64,000 nt of DNA from Bacillota bacterium (GTDB taxonomy: Bacteria; Bacillota; Clostridia; Christensenellales; Christensenellaceae): NCBI GenBank assembly GCA_023408315.1, contig JAEYKI010000004.1, positions 62,001 through 126,000 of the forward strand, read 5' to 3'. The position numbers and the translations under genes are program-made. The notes below the pieces were generated by a model that saw only the letters and a list, made by a program, of their open reading frames with translations, searched no databases and was not told where the DNA came from. This document shows positions 8,575 through 16,444 of the stretch, one piece after another. How positions within the stretch are numbered: position 1 is the first letter of the stretch; every line of letters begins with the position of its first letter.

Positions 8575-9438
8575 ATGGAAGATCAGGCACAGAGGCTCAG
8601 AGAGCTGGTATACTCAATCCAGCAGAAAAATGAAAAAAAGAGAACAAAAATAATCACCGTAACCAGCGGCAAAGGCGGCGTGGGCAAGACCAGCATTACG
8701 GTCAATCTGGCGCTGGCTTTGGCCAAGTGTGGAAAAAGCGTTGTGATCATAGATGCAAATTTTGGTTTTTCCAACGTGAACATTCTTCTTGGAACCAACG
8801 CCAGGTACGATATCGGATACGTGGTGCGCGGTGATAAAAGCTTGGAAGACGTCCTGGAATACTGCTACGAAGGCGTCAGGTTTATTTCCGGCGGCGCAGG
8901 TGTAGCCGAACTGATGGATATAGAATCCGCGCGGCTGGAAAACGTGCTGGTTCAAATGGAAAAGCTGGAAAAAGACACGGATTACATTTTGTTTGACACC
9001 GGCGCAGGCATGGATAACAGCATTTTGCGGCTGATAGAGGCCAGCGACGAGACGATTCTTGTTTTAACGCCCGAACCTACGTCTATCACGGACGCGTTTG
9101 TGGTTTTAAAAACCGCATCCAAACTGGCCGAGAGGCCCGCGGTGCGGGTTATTATCAATAAGGTTGCCTCTGAGAAGGAAGCGCTTGTAACAGACGTAAG
9201 CTTCAAGCGCGTGGTGGGCAAATTTTTGAATTATTCCATAGACCTGATGGGATATGTTCTTTTTGACGAACTGATGACAAAATCGATTTCGGCGCTGGTT
9301 CCGCACATTCTGAAATATCCAAACAGCATAGCGGCCCGGCAGATACAGCAGATTGCCCAGCAGTATGTCAGCAAAGACGAAAGCAGCAGCGTACGTACGC
9401 GCGGGTTCAAAGGATTTTTAAAGAGATTCAGTAAGTGA
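8575..9438 (+). CDS. flhG: Flagellum number regulator FlhG (YlxH), MinD-like ATPase
   Basis: This 287-residue ParA/MinD-family ATPase has a deviant Walker A motif SGKGGVGKTS (about 31-40). The N-terminal DQAQRLR at 3-9 matches the activation helix by which FlhG stimulates the FlhF GTPase. The C-terminus is basic and amphipathic (GFKGFLKRF), as expected for membrane contact. It is coupled to flhF and followed by a PilZ gene, a common order in Clostridia and Bacilli. Confidence 0.94.
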   Translation: MEDQAQRLRELVYSIQQKNEKKRTKIITVTSGKGGVGKTSITVNLALALAKCGKSVVIIDANFGFSNVNILLGTNARYDIGYVVRGDKSLEDVLEYCYEGVRFISGGAGVAELMDIESARLENVLVQMEKLEKDTDYILFDTGAGMDNSILRLIEASDETILVLTPEPTSITDAFVVLKTASKLAERPAVRVIINKVASEKEALVTDVSFKRVVGKFLNYSIDLMGYVLFDELMTKSISALVPHILKYPNSIAARQIQQIAQQYVSKDESSSVRTRGFKGFLKRFSK

Positions 9439-9447
9439 GGAAAATGC

Positions 9448-10158
9448 ATGATCAAAGGCCAGCAGTTGAACTTGGGAGAGCTGATACAGATTGAACTGCC
9501 GAATATAGATATCATCCGCGTGCGGGTGAACTATGTGCGGGACCGGGAGATATGGACGCAGAAATTTGTTTTGCAGGGCATGGGACTGGAAGGCCTGAAG
9601 GCCCGTGTGCAGATCATCCGGGACAAACAGATTTGGGTTCCCAAATATCTGGATGACGATGCGATGCATGTGAATCCGGGCAACTACGAATATTACATAG
9701 ACACATGCCTGTGCTTTGAGGCAATTATACTGCACAATGAATCTTTGCAGGGCATGGAGATGTCCAAACTGCAGCGCACTTCGGAAATCACCAGGATGCA
9801 GCGGAGGAAAAATTTCCGTCTTAAACATATTTTTGATGTGAGGCTTTCAAAAGTAGACGGGGATATCAAGGACCAGAAATGCCAGGGTGTGGATATATCC
9901 GAGGCCGGAATTGGCGTGAATACTACAAATACTGAATTTTATGTGGGCGACGCGCTATACTGTGAATTTCAACTGGAGGGAGAGAAATACACGCTTCCCG
10001 CCACCATTGTGCGCAAGGTGGATCAAATGGTAGAAGAAGGCTTCTGCCGGTTGGGCGTTAAGTTTGAAATAGAAAAAGAAAAACAGATACGTTTTATCAG
10101 GCGATTTATCTATAAAAAGCAGATTGAACGCAACTCGCATTCAAAAAGCAATTTATAG
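9448..10158 (+). CDS. YcgR-type PilZ protein, probable c-di-GMP-responsive motility brake
   Basis: The 236 residues split into an N-terminal YcgR-N-like beta domain (about 1-110) and a PilZ domain (about 118-225). The c-di-GMP-binding residues are present: RxxxR at 120-124 (RKNFR) and DxSxxG at 149-154 (DISEAG). Proteins of this type (YcgR, YpfA/DgrA) act on the flagellar motor when c-di-GMP is high. The stop coincides with the first possible start of sigD, indicating coupling. Binding is inferred from motifs only. Confidence 0.88.
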   Translation: MIKGQQLNLGELIQIELPNIDIIRVRVNYVRDREIWTQKFVLQGMGLEGLKARVQIIRDKQIWVPKYLDDDAMHVNPGNYEYYIDTCLCFEAIILHNESLQGMEMSKLQRTSEITRMQRRKNFRLKHIFDVRLSKVDGDIKDQKCQGVDISEAGIGVNTTNTEFYVGDALYCEFQLEGEKYTLPATIVRKVDQMVEEGFCRLGVKFEIEKEKQIRFIRRFIYKKQIERNSHSKSNL

Positions 10159-10178
10159 TGGTTTCAAGGAGGCAATTT

Positions 10179-10958
10179 GTGCAAAAACAGGAGACTGCCC
10201 AAAACGCTGATGTTCTTTGGAGTATGTACTTCAAGAACCCTTCCATAGAGAATAAGAATCAGCTGCTTTTGCATTATCTTAGCCTTGTCAGGAAGGTCGT
10301 GCTCAGAATGATGCCCGCCTATAAGAATCACAGCGATTATGACGATCTGGTGAGCAGCGGCGTTCTTGGCTTAATGGACGCCATTAATAAATACGACATG
10401 ATGCGCAACGTAAAGTTTGAAACATACGCCTGCAAACGCATTAAGGGAGAGATTCTGGATTATATGCGCAAGCAGGATTGGGTATCCAACAGCATGCGCA
10501 CCAAAATTAAAACCGTTCAAAGGACGTTTGACCAGCTTTCCGTTATGCTGGGCCGGGAAGCGACCGAGGAAGACGTGGCCATCTATCTGGGTTGGGACGT
10601 ATCGCAGATTCGGGAGACGCTGGACAATGAATATGTGCACAACATTGTTTATTTTGAGAGCGTTATTTCAAACAGCCCTGGCGACGAGAGCTTAAAGCTG
10701 ATTGATACGGTCAAGGATGAGAGCGAATCAGACAGCCCGGAATTGCAGTACGAAAAAAAGGAAATGTCTGCCGCGCTGGCCTCCGTTTTGGACATGCTTC
10801 CAAAAAATGAAAGAATCGTAATAGAACTTTATTATAGTGAAGAGTTGCTTTTAAAAGAAATTGCGCAGGTATTGCATGTTACGGAATCGCGGGTTTCACA
10901 GATTCATTCAAAAGCGCTCAAAAGGATGCAATCCTTGCTGGAACGCCAGTTCCGGTAA
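10179..10958 (+). CDS. sigD: Flagellar sigma factor SigD/FliA (sigma-28)
   Basis: This 259-residue sigma-28 factor has region 2 (NVKFETYACKRIKGEILDYM), region 3 and a region 4 helix-turn-helix (LLKEIAQVLHVTESRVSQIH). It directs late flagellar genes and is inhibited by FlgM, encoded at 15646. I choose GTG 10179, six bases after AAGGAGG (10166-10172); a GTG at 10158 would place the ribosome site inside the gene. SigD-like promoters in this window lie before 13620, fliC, 45655 and fliD. Confidence 0.95.
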   Translation: MQKQETAQNADVLWSMYFKNPSIENKNQLLLHYLSLVRKVVLRMMPAYKNHSDYDDLVSSGVLGLMDAINKYDMMRNVKFETYACKRIKGEILDYMRKQDWVSNSMRTKIKTVQRTFDQLSVMLGREATEEDVAIYLGWDVSQIRETLDNEYVHNIVYFESVISNSPGDESLKLIDTVKDESESDSPELQYEKKEMSAALASVLDMLPKNERIVIELYYSEELLLKEIAQVLHVTESRVSQIHSKALKRMQSLLERQFR

Positions 10959-10981
10959 CAATCTTTAAGGAGGGGTGTGGA

Positions 10982-12670
10982 ATGTTGGATCCAATGAATG
11001 GGGATGTTGGCCAGGGTACCGGCTCGGACCAGGGGGAAGCGCAGCGGATAATGGAAAACCTGCTGCAACAGGAAGGCGGTGCCGAAACACAGAGCGGCAC
11101 TTTTGAATTGCTTTATACTCCGGAAGGCGTTTTTATTCGTGTGTCCGAAAACGCCGCCGCGCGCGATTTTGAGGAGTGCCGCAGATATGTGAAGCGCAAA
11201 GGAATTGAGATTGCAGACTCAGACCTTGCGGCTGTCTTTAAGTCTTCGGGTGGCAGCCCGGTACGCATTGCTGGCCCGCGCGAGGAAATCATCCTGAATG
11301 ATGAGATCAACGTGGAGGTAACGGATCAGGGAATGGCAGCATCAGTCATTCTGTTTCCGGGAGAGCCCAGGGGGAAGCAGCTTACGCGCGAAAAAATTTT
11401 CGAGCTTCTTAAGGATCAGTATAAGATTGTGTTTGGCGTGGACCCGGGTGAAATTGACAGGATGCTGAGGGAGCGCATCTGCAACCAGCCGGTGGTGATT
11501 GCCAAAGGAAAAGAGCCGGTACGGGGAGCAGACGGGAAACTGACGTACCATTTTACAATTGAAGACCGCGAAAAGACATATAAAATAGAAGAAGACGGCA
11601 GGATCAACTTCCGTGACCGCAGCAAGATAGAGAGTGTAAAAGAAGGGGATGTTTTGGTAAGCCGCACGCTGGCTGGCACGGGCGAACCCGGTATGGACGT
11701 ACTCGGCAGGCCCATCGCCACGCAAAGGGGAAAAGAAGTGGCGCTTCCGTCCGGGAAGAATATATTGTATTCTGAAGACAAGCGTTCGCTTCTGGCAAAA
11801 ATCAGCGGCCATATAGAGATTATAAACGACAAGATTATTATTTCGCCAACATACGTTCTGCACGGAGACGTGGATATGAAGGTGGGCAATATAGATTTTG
11901 CAGGGGACGTGCTGATCACCGGCAACGTAGGTTCTGAGTTTGTGGTGCGGGCGACAGGGAATATTACCATCAACGGCGTGGTGGAAGCGGCCACCATTGA
12001 AGCGGGCGGAGACGTGATCCTCAAAAAAGGCATTCAGGGTGCGGACAAAGGCTTTATCCGTGCGAAGGGGAGCCTGTACTCTCTGTTTATACACAGGACG
12101 GATGTGGAAGTGGAGCACAGGATTGTTGCGGATATTATTCTGCACAGCAAGATCAAATGCGAAGGGGAAGTGGAACTCACGGATAAAAACGGCCTGCTGG
12201 TTGGCGGCACAATGTCTGTGGGCAAAATGCTTGCGGCCCGCGTTATTGGCGCGGAATCCGGGGTATCCACCAAGATCAAGCTGGGCATATCCCCCAAAAA
12301 GCGGGAGAGGTTTTTTAAAGTCGGAGAGGAACTGGAACAGGTCAAATCGGGCGTAGAGCGGATGGACCGCGCGCTTAAATCCAGCGTGGGCCAGATGACC
12401 GGCCTTGAAGTACGAATGGAAGTAACGAAAAAAATGCTTTCTTTAAAGAAAGAACAAGTGGAACTGGAACGTGAGCTGCATGAACTGGAAGCTTTGATTA
12501 GCGATTCAAAGGACGGAACGGTTCATGTGCTGAGCAAAATATACCCCGGCGCAAGGATCAGTATTGGAGCATGCATCTATGATGTGAAATCTGAGGAAAT
12601 GTTTGTCTCCTACCATGTAAGGGAAGGCAGTATTACCCCCGAGCCGTGCAGGTATAAGGCAAAACCGTAA
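10982..12670 (+). CDS. FapA/DUF342 family protein
   Basis: The 562 residues contain the FapA (DUF342) beta-helix, visible as repeated short hydrophobic strands with Gly turns in about 290-420 (GDVDMKVGNIDFAGDVLITG; GNITINGVVEAATIEAGGDV). A coiled coil of about 80 residues (430-510) and a small C-terminal domain follow. Members are widespread in Clostridia, often near flagellar or sporulation genes. One Vibrio member (FapA) affects polar localisation, but the biochemical role in Gram-positives is unclear to me. The ribosome site is AAGGAGGGG. Confidence 0.85.
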   Translation: MLDPMNGDVGQGTGSDQGEAQRIMENLLQQEGGAETQSGTFELLYTPEGVFIRVSENAAARDFEECRRYVKRKGIEIADSDLAAVFKSSGGSPVRIAGPREEIILNDEINVEVTDQGMAASVILFPGEPRGKQLTREKIFELLKDQYKIVFGVDPGEIDRMLRERICNQPVVIAKGKEPVRGADGKLTYHFTIEDREKTYKIEEDGRINFRDRSKIESVKEGDVLVSRTLAGTGEPGMDVLGRPIATQRGKEVALPSGKNILYSEDKRSLLAKISGHIEIINDKIIISPTYVLHGDVDMKVGNIDFAGDVLITGNVGSEFVVRATGNITINGVVEAATIEAGGDVILKKGIQGADKGFIRAKGSLYSLFIHRTDVEVEHRIVADIILHSKIKCEGEVELTDKNGLLVGGTMSVGKMLAARVIGAESGVSTKIKLGISPKKRERFFKVGEELEQVKSGVERMDRALKSSVGQMTGLEVRMEVTKKMLSLKKEQVELERELHELEALISDSKDGTVHVLSKIYPGARISIGACIYDVKSEEMFVSYHVREGSITPEPCRYKAKP

Positions 12671-12686
12671 AACCGGCTTGCCGGTT
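12671..12686. other. Short intercistronic hairpin after the FapA gene
   Basis: AACCGG, loop CTTG, CCGGTT form a perfect 6-bp stem just after the FapA stop and before the ribosome site of the next gene. No T-run follows, so it is more likely an RNA-stability or processing element than a terminator. Confidence 0.4.
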
Positions 12687-12703
12687 GAAAGAGAGGGCGC
12701 GAT

Positions 12704-13024
12704 ATGGTTAACGGTATTGAAAACCAGATTAGTATCAACCGGACGGCCGAATACGCCAAACAAACGGCCGACAGGGTGTATCAGGTAGAAAATGCGAAAG
12801 CGTTTGCCGCTCAAATAGAAAAAGAAAAAGTGGCGCGTGATATGCAGAGCGTTGTAGAAATGGAGCATTCGGAGAGCAAGCGCGTCCGGCGTGAGAAAGA
12901 CGGCGATGCGCAAGAAGGCGGAGGCGAGAGGGAAGCGGAGCGCAGGGAGCAGGAAGCCCCGGAAGAGGCGCTGGTGGTAATGCCGTCCGACACGCTTGGA
13001 AAGGAAATTGATATCAGCGTATGA
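12704..13024 (+). CDS. Small charged protein of unknown function in the sigD region
   Basis: This is a 106-residue, highly charged and probably helical protein. Residues 1-60 (NRTAEYAKQTADRVYQVENA and onward) look like a coiled coil, and 61-90 is Glu/Arg-rich low complexity. There is no signal peptide, membrane segment or known motif. GAGAGGG precedes the ATG, and the stop lies 13 bases before the next gene's start, so it is a real member of the operon. I do not recognise a family; similar small proteins sit downstream of sigD in other Gram-positives, but a link needs a profile search. Confidence 0.7.
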   Translation: MVNGIENQISINRTAEYAKQTADRVYQVENAKAFAAQIEKEKVARDMQSVVEMEHSESKRVRREKDGDAQEGGGEREAERREQEAPEEALVVMPSDTLGKEIDISV

Positions 13025-13037
13025 ATGGAGCAGACAG

Positions 13038-13505
13038 ATGGGCATAGAAAATTATATTTTTGCGTTGTTTATTTTTGGCCTGGGGGGCCTTCTTGTGTTT
13101 TTGCTTATTAAAGGATTGGGCAAAAACCGGGCGGACCGCGATTTGCTCTGGGAAGAACGTGAAAAAAAACTGGAACAGCGGTACAACGAGATTACGGAGC
13201 TGCTGGAGGCTCTGGAATCTTATATTGAGGAGAACAAAGCTGGCCTCGACCGTGAACTTGTGCAGGTAAAAAAATACCTGGAAGACATGATCCGTATCAA
13301 AAACGGGGAGCCTCTTCCACACATTGAAATTGAGCCCGGGCAGGCCTCGGAGGAAGGCGCTCTTCCCCCAAGCAGGGGAGATTTAAAGCAGCAGGCGCTG
13401 GATTTAAGCCGAAAAGGATTTTCTGTGGGAGATATTGCGCGGGAACTTGGCGTATCCCGCGGAGAAGTTATTTTTATGCTAAGTCTTAACAACAGATCCA
13501 TTTGA
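13038..13505 (+). CDS. YlxL-like (DUF6115) membrane-anchored helix-turn-helix protein
   Basis: The 155 residues comprise one N-terminal membrane helix (about 6-25), a coiled coil (about 35-85), a linker and a C-terminal helix-turn-helix (ALDLSRKGFSVGDIARELGV, about 117-140). This architecture matches DUF6115/YlxL, encoded next to sigD in Bacillus. I choose ATG 13038 because GGAG at 13026-13029 lies at good distance and the membrane helix then starts the protein. It is the last gene before a SigD-type promoter, so it probably ends the early operon. Its function is unknown. Confidence 0.75.
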   Translation: MGIENYIFALFIFGLGGLLVFLLIKGLGKNRADRDLLWEEREKKLEQRYNEITELLEALESYIEENKAGLDRELVQVKKYLEDMIRIKNGEPLPHIEIEPGQASEEGALPPSRGDLKQQALDLSRKGFSVGDIARELGVSRGEVIFMLSLNNRSI

Positions 13506-13554
13506 CTGCCTTTGGTGCATTTCAAATTGTCGTAAAGTTTCTTATCCATTCTTC

Positions 13555-13582
13555 TAAAGTTTTCTTGCTTTAATCACGATAT
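13555..13582 (+). promoter_or_regulatory. SigD-type promoter of the late flagellar operon
   Basis: TAAAG at 13555-13559 and CGATAT at 13577-13582 fit the sigma-28 pattern TAAA-N15-NNCGATAT (here CACGATAT). Further upstream another TAAAGTTT (13533-13540) has no matching -10. The predicted start is about 30 bases before the ATG at 13620. It would make the rod proteins, flgM, flgN, flgK, flgL, fliW and csrA part of the SigD regulon. Confidence 0.7.
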
Positions 13583-13619
13583 TACATTTATAAATACAAG
13601 AGCAGAAAAGGAGTCCGTT

Positions 13620-14378
13620 ATGCTCAGGAGTCTTTACATTGCCGGAACAGGTATGATCACCCAGCGTGCCAAAATGGATGTGATTACAAACAATATAGCC
13701 AATCTGGACACCGTTGGCTACAAAAACGATGAAATGATTTCGCGGTCTTTCAGCGATTTGTTGCTGTATCAGATAAACGATCCGGACGTTGTGAACCAAA
13801 GGAAGGAAGTAGGGCCGCTGAATACCGGAATTCATATAGACCAGGTGTTTACGGATTATACGCAGGGCCCGTTGGAAGAAACGGATGTGCAGACCGACCT
13901 TGCGATTCAAGGCGAGGGATTTTTTGCGGTATCCACGCCGCAGGGTGTGCGGTATACCAGAAGCGGCAACTTTGCGGTGAACAGTAACGGATACCTGATT
14001 ACACAGGACGGTTATTATGTGCAGGGCCAGGGAGGCGGAAATCTGCAGGTTGGCACCGGAGATTTTACGGTGGCGAACGATGGCACGGTTACCGCAGGCG
14101 GCCAGACGGTTGGGAAGCTGCGGCTGGTAACATTTGAAAATCTGACGGATCTAAGAAAGACAGGGAATAATTTGTATACAACATACAACAATGCGCAGCC
14201 GGTGGACGTAGCGAATCCCGATATTAAGCAGGGCTGGCAGGAGGGTTCCAACGTGGATATGGCAACTGTGATGGTAAATATGCTGTCTACCCAGCGGAGT
14301 TACCAAAGTAACCAGCAGATTGTAAAAATGGTGGATGAAACGCTGGGCAAAACTGTTAACGAAATAGCTAAATTTTAG
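13620..14378 (+). CDS. flgF: Flagellar rod/hook-basal body protein, FlgF/FlhO type
   Basis: This 252-residue rod/hook-family protein has the N-terminal signature NNIANLDTVGYK, a central beta domain (AIQGEGFFAVSTPQGVRYT), and the C-terminal motif GSNVDMATVMVNMLSTQRSY. Together with the next gene it forms the FlhO/FlhP pair of Bacillus, which supplies the distal rod (FlgF/FlgG function). It is the first gene behind a SigD-like promoter, separated from the flgB-flgC operon. Whether it is FlgF-like or FlgG-like needs a phylogeny. Confidence 0.85.
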   Translation: MLRSLYIAGTGMITQRAKMDVITNNIANLDTVGYKNDEMISRSFSDLLLYQINDPDVVNQRKEVGPLNTGIHIDQVFTDYTQGPLEETDVQTDLAIQGEGFFAVSTPQGVRYTRSGNFAVNSNGYLITQDGYYVQGQGGGNLQVGTGDFTVANDGTVTAGGQTVGKLRLVTFENLTDLRKTGNNLYTTYNNAQPVDVANPDIKQGWQEGSNVDMATVMVNMLSTQRSYQSNQQIVKMVDETLGKTVNEIAKF

Positions 14379-14400
14379 TGGTTAAAGGAGCAACTGTTTT

Positions 14401-15162
14401 ATGATACAATCTGGTTATACGGCGGCTCTTGGGCTTAAAACGCAACAGGCCCGCGTGGATGCAATAGCGAATAATATAGCCAATATCAGTACGATTGGAT
14501 ATAAAAGCACCAAGGTGGATTTTAAGGATGCGCTGTACCAGGCGATGCTGGATCCTTCTGATCCCGAAAGCACTCAAAATCTGCAAAGGGGCTGCGGTGT
14601 GCTGCTCTCTGGCACAAGCAAGGTGTTTACGCAGGGAACGCCGCAGCAAACGGGAATAGAAACCGATCTGTATATAGACGGCCAGGGCTTTTTTTCTGTA
14701 CAGGCGCCTGATGGAAATGTATATTATACAAGGGACGGGAATTTTTCCAAAAGCGTGGAAGCCGGAGGCACCTATTTGACTACTGCCAAGGGGTATTATG
14801 TGCTGGATGTAAACGGCAACAAGATCCAGTTGCAGGGTGATTCCATGACCGTATCCGGCTCTGGACAGATATCGGCGGATGCGAACAGCGCGGCATACGC
14901 AACCATAGGGCTTGTAACGTTCCCCAATAAGCAGGGTCTCACGGCTGTTTCCGATAATTTGTTTGCCGAGTCGGCAACGTCCGGAGAACCTGTTCAGGCC
15001 GGAAACGAAACGCATATATTGCAGAAAACGCTGGAAGGTTCCAATGTGGAGCTTGGAACGGAGCTCACAAGACTGATGCGCGCGCAAAGGGCTTTCAGTC
15101 TTGCATCCAGAGCGCTCACCACAGCCGACGAGATGGACAGCTATGCAAATTCTATGAGATAA
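14401..15162 (+). CDS. flgG: Flagellar rod/hook-basal body protein, FlgG/FlhP type
   Basis: This is a 253-residue paralogue of the preceding gene. It shows NNIANISTIGYKSTKVDFKD near the N-terminus, DLYIDGQGFFSVQAPDGNVYYT in the middle, and GSNVELGTELTRLMRAQRAF at the C-terminus. Length is a little below FlgG (about 260). Together the two rod proteins probably form the distal rod between the FlgB/FlgC rod and the hook. AAAGGAG precedes the ATG of the neighbour 16 bases downstream, so the operon continues. Confidence 0.85.
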   Translation: MIQSGYTAALGLKTQQARVDAIANNIANISTIGYKSTKVDFKDALYQAMLDPSDPESTQNLQRGCGVLLSGTSKVFTQGTPQQTGIETDLYIDGQGFFSVQAPDGNVYYTRDGNFSKSVEAGGTYLTTAKGYYVLDVNGNKIQLQGDSMTVSGSGQISADANSAAYATIGLVTFPNKQGLTAVSDNLFAESATSGEPVQAGNETHILQKTLEGSNVELGTELTRLMRAQRAFSLASRALTTADEMDSYANSMR

Positions 15163-15177
15163 TAAAAGGAGCGGAAT

Positions 15178-15639
15178 ATGCCAAGCGACTTTCGTCAATG
15201 CAAACTGTGCGGCAAAATTTATAAATATGCAGGAAGCTTTTTCTGTCCCACCTGCGTACGTGAAGTGGACAAACATTTTAGAACAGTTAAAGATTTTTTA
15301 TATAAAAAACCCAATGTGACCATTACGGAAGTAGCGGAACAGACAGGGGTAGACGAGCGGATTATATTGTATTTCCTGCGGGACGGCAGGCTGGAAATGA
15401 ACAGCGCCGGGGATTACCTGAAATGTGAAGCCTGCGGAGCCCCCATAACCACCGGCAGAGTATGCAGCAAATGCGCCAGCGGGCTTACCGCGGCGTTTGA
15501 AAAAGCTATACAGACGCGTTCTTCCAACCTGGAGAAGATGGAGCCAAGGAAGCCCGATCAAAAATTGGCCAAGGGTTCGGATGCTTCATACGCAAGGATG
15601 CATACAGACAATTATATTGAAAAAAACAACAGGAGATGA
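15178..15639 (+). CDS. yvyF: YvyF-like flagellar operon zinc-ribbon protein
   Basis: The 153 residues contain two CxxC pairs near the N-terminus (Cys 8, 11, 23, 26), a winged-helix-like segment (TITEVAEQTGVDERIILYFL, about 48-67) and a second zinc ribbon (Cys 83, 86, 96, 99). This is the pattern of the YvyF family found just before flgM in Firmicutes. The exact function is not established; the zinc fingers and helix-turn-helix suggest a regulatory role. The C-terminal tail is charged and unstructured. Confidence 0.85.
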   Translation: MPSDFRQCKLCGKIYKYAGSFFCPTCVREVDKHFRTVKDFLYKKPNVTITEVAEQTGVDERIILYFLRDGRLEMNSAGDYLKCEACGAPITTGRVCSKCASGLTAAFEKAIQTRSSNLEKMEPRKPDQKLAKGSDASYARMHTDNYIEKNNRR

Positions 15640-15645
15640 TGTAAA

Positions 15646-15927
15646 ATGAGAATTGATGTAAACTCTATAATACCCGCCAACGTATACAGCATCACGAACA
15701 AAAATGTAGCTGCCATACAGACAACGCAGGCAGCGCAGCAGGATAAGATTGAGATTTCCAGCGACGCGAAAATGTTTTCGGACGCACTGAGAACAGCCAT
15801 GACTTCCATCCACGACCGTATCCAGACGCCGGAGAAAGACTTGGCTGCGCTGCAGAATAAGATTGCAAACGACGAGTATCACGTGAGCACAAGTGATCTG
15901 GCTAAAAGCATATTGATGGATAAATAA
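15646..15927 (+). CDS. flgM: Anti-sigma-28 factor FlgM
   Basis: This 93-residue protein has the FlgM size and a C-terminal helical half (AALQNKIANDEYHVSTSDLA, then KSIL) that binds SigD in homologues. FlgM holds SigD inactive until the hook is complete and it is exported. The gene sits between yvyF and flgN as in Bacillus. Because flgM lies behind a SigD-like promoter, the inhibitor would be part of its own regulon, a negative loop (inference). Confidence 0.9.
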   Translation: MRIDVNSIIPANVYSITNKNVAAIQTTQAAQQDKIEISSDAKMFSDALRTAMTSIHDRIQTPEKDLAALQNKIANDEYHVSTSDLAKSILMDK

Positions 15928-15944
15928 TTCCTGAGGAGGATATT

Positions 15945-16436
15945 TTGGAACAGGCAATTGAAACCGTAATCGGCTTGCTTTCAAAAATTAAAGACGTTTA
16001 CGCTGAAATGGTGGCCATTTCAGAAATCAAACAGCAATACATCATCAAGGGGAATGCGCAGGGCTTGAACGAGGTTGTAGCCGGGGAATGGAGATTATTA
16101 AAAGAAGTCTCCGAACTGGAAGAAAGCCGGCTAGCCGCCGCTGCTTCCCTTCAGAATCAGTGGGGCGTGAACCCCCTGACCATCTCAGAGATGGAAATAA
16201 GGGCGCCGCAATATAAAGGAAGGCTAAAAAAAGTAAGCACTGAACTTAAAAATACCATCGCAGCGCAAAAAAAACTGAACGATCAGAACATGGCGCTTTT
16301 GCAGCTGCATTTTGAATATATGAATTTTGTAATGACTAATTTTACGCAGGAACCGCCCGGAGATATTTACGGAAATTCCGGAAGCATCATGGAGGCCGGC
16401 CTGCAAAGCCCTGGCATTTTTGACAGCCAGGCCTGA
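15945..16436 (+). CDS. flgN: FlgN family export chaperone
   Basis: This 163-residue, almost wholly helical protein fits the FlgN family, the cytosolic chaperone for the hook-filament junction proteins FlgK and FlgL encoded immediately downstream. The start is TTG 15945 behind GAGGAGG (15934-15939). The family is poorly conserved in sequence, so the call rests on length, helical pattern and the flgM-flgN-flgK-flgL order. Confidence 0.88.
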   Translation: MEQAIETVIGLLSKIKDVYAEMVAISEIKQQYIIKGNAQGLNEVVAGEWRLLKEVSELEESRLAAAASLQNQWGVNPLTISEMEIRAPQYKGRLKKVSTELKNTIAAQKKLNDQNMALLQLHFEYMNFVMTNFTQEPPGDIYGNSGSIMEAGLQSPGIFDSQA

Positions 16437-16444
16437 GGTGAATC

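Noticed and set aside
13526..13534. ATTGTCGTA near the SigD promoter as another Spo0A box
   Set aside because: It differs from the core and lacks the extended match seen at the other three sites.
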